Source of the DNA: Methylococcaceae bacterium UBA4132
GTDB lineage: Bacteria; Pseudomonadota; Gammaproteobacteria; Methylococcales; Methylomonadaceae
Assembly (NCBI GenBank): GCA_002380945.1
Contig: DFWO01000106.1
Location: 1 to 9,320, forward strand
Direction: 5' to 3'
Length of the DNA stretch: 9,320 nt
The notes below the pieces were generated by a model that saw only the letters and a list, made by a program, of their open reading frames with translations, made no database searches and was not told the DNA's origin. This document shows positions 6,746 through 9,320 of the stretch, in pieces; within the stretch, counting starts at the first letter, position 1, and each line of letters begins with the position of its first letter. The translations under genes were made by a program, and so were the position numbers.

Positions 6746-6766
6746 GCTACGCATTGCGTAGCCTAC
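6742..6766. repeat. Perfect 11-bp inverted repeat over the fabF stop
   Basis: GTAGGCTACGC (6742-6752) and GCGTAGCCTAC (6756-6766) are perfect complements around ATT. The left arm carries the fabF TAG (6743-6745), and the right arm ends six bases before the pabC ATG. No T-run follows, so a simple terminator is unlikely. The compact stem and its place between genes resemble REP/BIME-type palindromic repeats. As RNA it would form a stable hairpin that could protect the fabF 3' end and limit pabC translation. Confidence 0.75.
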
Positions 6767-6772
6767 CCTGTC

Positions 6773-7579
6773 ATGATGCTAGTCAATGGTGAGTACCAAA
6801 CGCATATCGAAGTAGCAGACCGTGGCTTTCAATACGGTGATGGTTTATTTGAAACCATTACCGTTCATAACGGCAAAGCTGTTTTTCTACAGCAACATCT
6901 AGCCCGTTTAACAGCGGCTTGTCAACGCTTACGGATTCCAGTACCCTCGCCCGATACTTTACGCGCCGAAATTGACCAACTGTGTCAAAATACTGAGCAA
7001 GCCGTACTCAAAATCATCATCACACGCGGCAGTGGTGGACGCGGCTATCGTCAACCCGATGACATTTCCCCCACGCGGGTATTAAGCCTACATCCTTTTC
7101 CAAATTATCCAGACAATTATGCACGGGAAGGCATTACTGCTCGCTTTTGCAGCACACGTTTAGGCTTAAATCCAACTTTAGCAGGGATGAAACACCTCAA
7201 TCGTCTTGAACAAGTCCTAGCACGCGCTGAATGGCAGGATGACACTATTCAAGAAGGTATTATGCTGGACATTAATGATTGCGTGATTGAAGGCACGATG
7301 AGCAACCTGTTTTATAGCAAAAACCAGCAACTTTATACCGCCGCACTAACGCAATCAGGTATTGCAGGTATCATACGCGCCATGATTATCAGCCATGAAT
7401 TCGTCATTGAACACAATTTTAACCAAGCCGAATTATTAGCCGCCGATGAACTATTTGTCTGCAATTCTGTTATAGGGATATGGCCTATTAAACAACTTGC
7501 CAGCCACACGTTTACAATCGGCAACAAAACTAAATACTTACAACACTGGCTAACTCAACGAGCAATACACGATGATTAA
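6773..7579 (+). CDS. pabC: Aminodeoxychorismate lyase
   Basis: PabC is a PLP enzyme of folate synthesis that splits 4-amino-4-deoxychorismate into 4-aminobenzoate and pyruvate. The 268-residue product (E. coli 269) belongs to fold-type IV (class IV aminotransferase fold). It has NG at 5-6, DRGFQYGDGLFETI (16-29), RGSGGRGY (85-92), the PLP lysine Lys140 in GMKHLNRLEQ, and EGTMSNLF (173-180) for cofactor binding. The GxKHLNRLEQVL block is typical of PabC rather than of branched-chain or D-amino-acid transaminases. Two adjacent ATGs (6773, 6776) are possible; the first fits the MxLxNG start of relatives. No Shine-Dalgarno sequence is present, since the 27-nt gap is filled by the inverted repeat, so expression may be low or coupled to fabF. 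The end overlaps mltG by 8 nt. Confidence 0.94.
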   Translation: MMLVNGEYQTHIEVADRGFQYGDGLFETITVHNGKAVFLQQHLARLTAACQRLRIPVPSPDTLRAEIDQLCQNTEQAVLKIIITRGSGGRGYRQPDDISPTRVLSLHPFPNYPDNYAREGITARFCSTRLGLNPTLAGMKHLNRLEQVLARAEWQDDTIQEGIMLDINDCVIEGTMSNLFYSKNQQLYTAALTQSGIAGIIRAMIISHEFVIEHNFNQAELLAADELFVCNSVIGIWPIKQLASHTFTIGNKTKYLQHWLTQRAIHDD

Positions 7580-8573
7580 AAAACTCAGCCTAGTTTTTCT
7601 TATCCTATTAAGTTTTGCTTGCGGCTGGTTAGTAAGCGGCTATCAAAACGCACTTAAAGCCCCAGTCGTTATCGGACAGCCTGTTATCATCGACATTGCC
7701 AAAGGGGATTCTTTTAAACAGGTCATTCATAAATTACGAGATCAGCATCTGTTCATGAAACCCTTGTGGTTCAAAGTCATCGCCATACGAACAAAAGCCG
7801 TTAGAAAAATAAAGACGGGTGAATACGAACTACCGACAGGTGCGACCATCCCCGATATACTCGCGCTATTAGTATCAGGCAAAAGTAAACAGTATTCTAT
7901 TACCTTCCCCGAAGGTCGTAACTTCAAAGATATGTTACAAGCCATTGAGAAAAACCCGTATCTTGAACATACTCTAAAAGGCATGAGCAATGAAGACTTA
8001 ATGACTAAGCTAGGTGCAACCGAAAAACACCCCGAAGGGCTATTCTTCCCCGATACCTACTTTTTTGACAAACGTACTACGGATGTCGCGCTGTTAAAAA
8101 GAGCCTACGACAAAATGCAGTTAGTCTTGCAGCAAGAATGGTTCAACAAAGCCGAGCATCTACCGTTTAATACCCCGTATCAAGCGTTAATCATGGCTTC
8201 TATCGTAGAAAAAGAAACCGCCGCTAAAGCCGAAAGTACCCAAATAGCAGGTGTATTTAGCCGCCGCTTAAGCCAAGGCATGATGCTACAAACTGATCCG
8301 ACCGTCATTTATGGCATGGGCGATAACTATCATGGCAACATTCGCTCTCAAGACCTACACACCGAAACGCCTTATAACACCTACAAAATAAAAGGCTTAC
8401 CGCCAACACCAATTGCCATGCCTGGTCGTGAAGCTATTTATGCCGCCCTGCATCCAGACCAAAGTAAAAACAGCATTTATTTCGTCTCACGCGGCGACGG
8501 CACTCATGTTTTTTCCGCTACCCTAGACGAACACAATCAAGCAGTGAATAAATTCCAAAGGCAAAAACCATGA
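7572..8573 (+). CDS. mltG: Endolytic murein transglycosylase MltG (YceG family)
   Basis: MltG is an inner-membrane lytic transglycosylase that cuts new glycan strands and so sets their length in peptidoglycan. The 333-residue product (E. coli 340) starts with KK and a single hydrophobic segment (about residues 5-23), which anchors it with the body in the periplasm. A LysM-like part follows (about 40-105, including KTGEYELPTGATIPDIL), then the YceG domain with TFPEG (111-115), HPEGLFFPDTYFF (153-165) and the active-site block ASIVEKET (209-216). By alignment with E. coli MltG the catalytic Glu is Glu215. QTDPTVIYGMG and YNTY-KGLPPTPIAMPG follow in the expected order. The start is inside the end of pabC (8-nt overlap) with only a weak GAG upstream. 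The stop overlaps tmk by ATGA. Confidence 0.95.
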   Translation: MIKKLSLVFLILLSFACGWLVSGYQNALKAPVVIGQPVIIDIAKGDSFKQVIHKLRDQHLFMKPLWFKVIAIRTKAVRKIKTGEYELPTGATIPDILALLVSGKSKQYSITFPEGRNFKDMLQAIEKNPYLEHTLKGMSNEDLMTKLGATEKHPEGLFFPDTYFFDKRTTDVALLKRAYDKMQLVLQQEWFNKAEHLPFNTPYQALIMASIVEKETAAKAESTQIAGVFSRRLSQGMMLQTDPTVIYGMGDNYHGNIRSQDLHTETPYNTYKIKGLPPTPIAMPGREAIYAALHPDQSKNSIYFVSRGDGTHVFSATLDEHNQAVNKFQRQKP

Positions 8574-9232
8574 AACGCGGCAAATTTATTACCCTAGAAG
8601 GCGGCGAAGGCGTAGGCAAAACCACCAACTTAAGTTTTATTCAAGACTACCTGCAACAACACGCGATTACCGTCACCGTAACGCGTGAACCAGGTGGCAC
8701 ACTACTGGCTGAAAAAATCCGCCACCTAGTATTAGACATTGACGGCGAAAGCGTTGCCGAAACCACTGAATTATTACTCATGTTCGCCGCCAGAGCGCAA
8801 CACATCCAACACGTTATTGAACCCGCACTAGCCCAAGGCAACTGGGTACTCTGTGACCGATTCACCGATGCCACCTACGCCTATCAAGGTGGTGGACGTG
8901 GCTTATCTATCGACACCATCGCCTTATTAGAACAGCTAGTACAAGGCAATCTACGCCCAGACTTAACACTACTACTCGATGCACCGATTGAAATAGGCAT
9001 GGAACGCGCTAAAAAACGCGCCGCTTTCGACCGCTTTGAAGCCGAAAAACTCAGCTTCTTCACACGCGTCCGCGAGATGTATCTCAGCCGCGCCGCAGAG
9101 CAACCAAACCGCATCAAAGTCATTCAAGCCCATCAATCGCTAGACCATGTACAACAACAGATTCTTGGTGTGTTACAAACTATAATACATAGAAGTTACG
9201 CATTGACAGAGGGTGTAGGCTATGTATTTTGA
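8570..9232 (+). CDS. tmk: Thymidylate kinase (dTMP kinase)
   Basis: Tmk phosphorylates dTMP to dTDP with ATP, an essential step to dTTP. The 220-residue P-loop kinase shows GGEGVGKTT at 11-19, TREPGGT (38-44) for dTMP binding, the DRF motif with Asp96 and Arg97, AYQGGGRG (104-111), LLLDAPIEIGMERAKKR (134-150), and an Arg/Lys-rich LID region (147-157). These fit the bacterial enzyme; E. coli Tmk has 213 residues. AAAGG (8557-8561) lies eight bases before the ATG, and the ATG overlaps the mltG stop. The family core ends around residue 206 (VLQTII). The last 14 residues, HRSYALTEGVGYVF, do not look like the usual C-terminus and are encoded by DNA sharing two 8-base words with the repeat at 6742-6766. 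The active site is not affected. Confidence 0.96.
   Translation: MKRGKFITLEGGEGVGKTTNLSFIQDYLQQHAITVTVTREPGGTLLAEKIRHLVLDIDGESVAETTELLLMFAARAQHIQHVIEPALAQGNWVLCDRFTDATYAYQGGGRGLSIDTIALLEQLVQGNLRPDLTLLLDAPIEIGMERAKKRAAFDRFEAEKLSFFTRVREMYLSRAAEQPNRIKVIQAHQSLDHVQQQILGVLQTIIHRSYALTEGVGYVF
9203..9230 (+). promoter_or_regulatory. Possible promoter at the end of tmk
   Basis: A perfect TTGACA (9203-9208) stands 16 bp before TATTTT (9225-9230, four of six matches). It lies inside the unusual 3' end of tmk and would read into whatever follows. The -35 box is good and the -10 box poor, so support is weak. Confidence 0.3.
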
Positions 9233-9320
9233 ACGCACCGAAGCCAAAGAAAGTTGGCAAATAATGATAAGAGAAAGCAGCCGCCCAACGGCAGCCCATT
9301 GTACATTGGCGATGCATGCA
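9222..9320 (+). other. Open frame running off the window end, unidentified
   Basis: From the ATG at 9222, overlapping the tmk end by 11 nt, a frame stays open for 33 codons to the window edge (starting MYFERTEAKESW). I recognise no family. It does not resemble the start of HolB (DNA polymerase III delta prime) or PilZ, which commonly follow tmk in Gammaproteobacteria. No Shine-Dalgarno sequence precedes it. Two minus-strand frames are also open across this stretch, so being open proves little. It may be the start of a gene or part of a dispersed non-coding repeat that also altered the tmk end. Confidence 0.25.

Noticed and set aside
1..9320. CRISPR arrays, tRNA or rRNA genes, defence or toxin-antitoxin genes, phage genes
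   Set aside because: No spaced direct repeats, no cloverleaf or rRNA-like sequence, and no unassigned coding region large enough to hold such a system.

Overview
The window is a chromosomal fatty-acid-synthesis (fab) cluster of a gammaproteobacterium with fairly low G+C. Read left to right, all on the + strand, it carries yceD-rpmF-plsX-fabH-fabD-fabG-acpP-fabF-pabC-mltG-tmk, which is the gene order of Escherichia coli and many other Gammaproteobacteria. All eleven genes look intact, with the expected lengths and catalytic residues. The exact genus cannot be read from the sequence. A marine or freshwater Thiotrichales/Methylococcales-type organism is a guess only.

Layout. Bases 1-559 hold no intact gene. 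They contain a short, frameshifted remnant of an IS1-type zinc-ribbon transposase (about 322-461) and then a good sigma-70-type promoter (522-550) right against the yceD start. yceD and rpmF overlap in a TAATG and are followed by two stacked intrinsic terminators (1262-1283 and 1303-1330), so most transcription from the first promoter should stop there. plsX, fabH, fabD and fabG follow as a tightly packed unit with ATGA or 8-nt overlaps, except for 36 nt before fabD. acpP has its own promoter with a perfect TATAAT and a C-rich discriminator, a structured leader of about 95 nt, and a long hairpin behind it. fabF starts with TTG and has no clear Shine-Dalgarno sequence. A perfect 11-bp inverted repeat covers the fabF stop codon and fills the gap to pabC. 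pabC, mltG and tmk overlap each other. The end of tmk and the last about 120 nt share short words with the fabF-pabC inverted repeat, and the gene that often follows tmk (holB) is not recognisable.

How the genes work together. AcpP carries the growing acyl chain. FabD loads malonyl onto it, FabH makes the first condensation, FabF elongates, and FabG reduces the beta-keto group. PlsX draws acyl chains from acyl-ACP as acyl-phosphate for phospholipid synthesis. YceD and L32 (RpmF) belong to the large ribosomal subunit, which places ribosome and membrane growth side by side. PabC makes 4-aminobenzoate for folate, MltG ends glycan strands in the cell wall, and Tmk makes dTDP.

I found no undescribed system here. 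The points worth a second look are regulatory and repeat-like: the terminator pair inside the cluster, the acpP promoter and leader, the fabF start, the perfect inverted repeat, and the altered tmk end.
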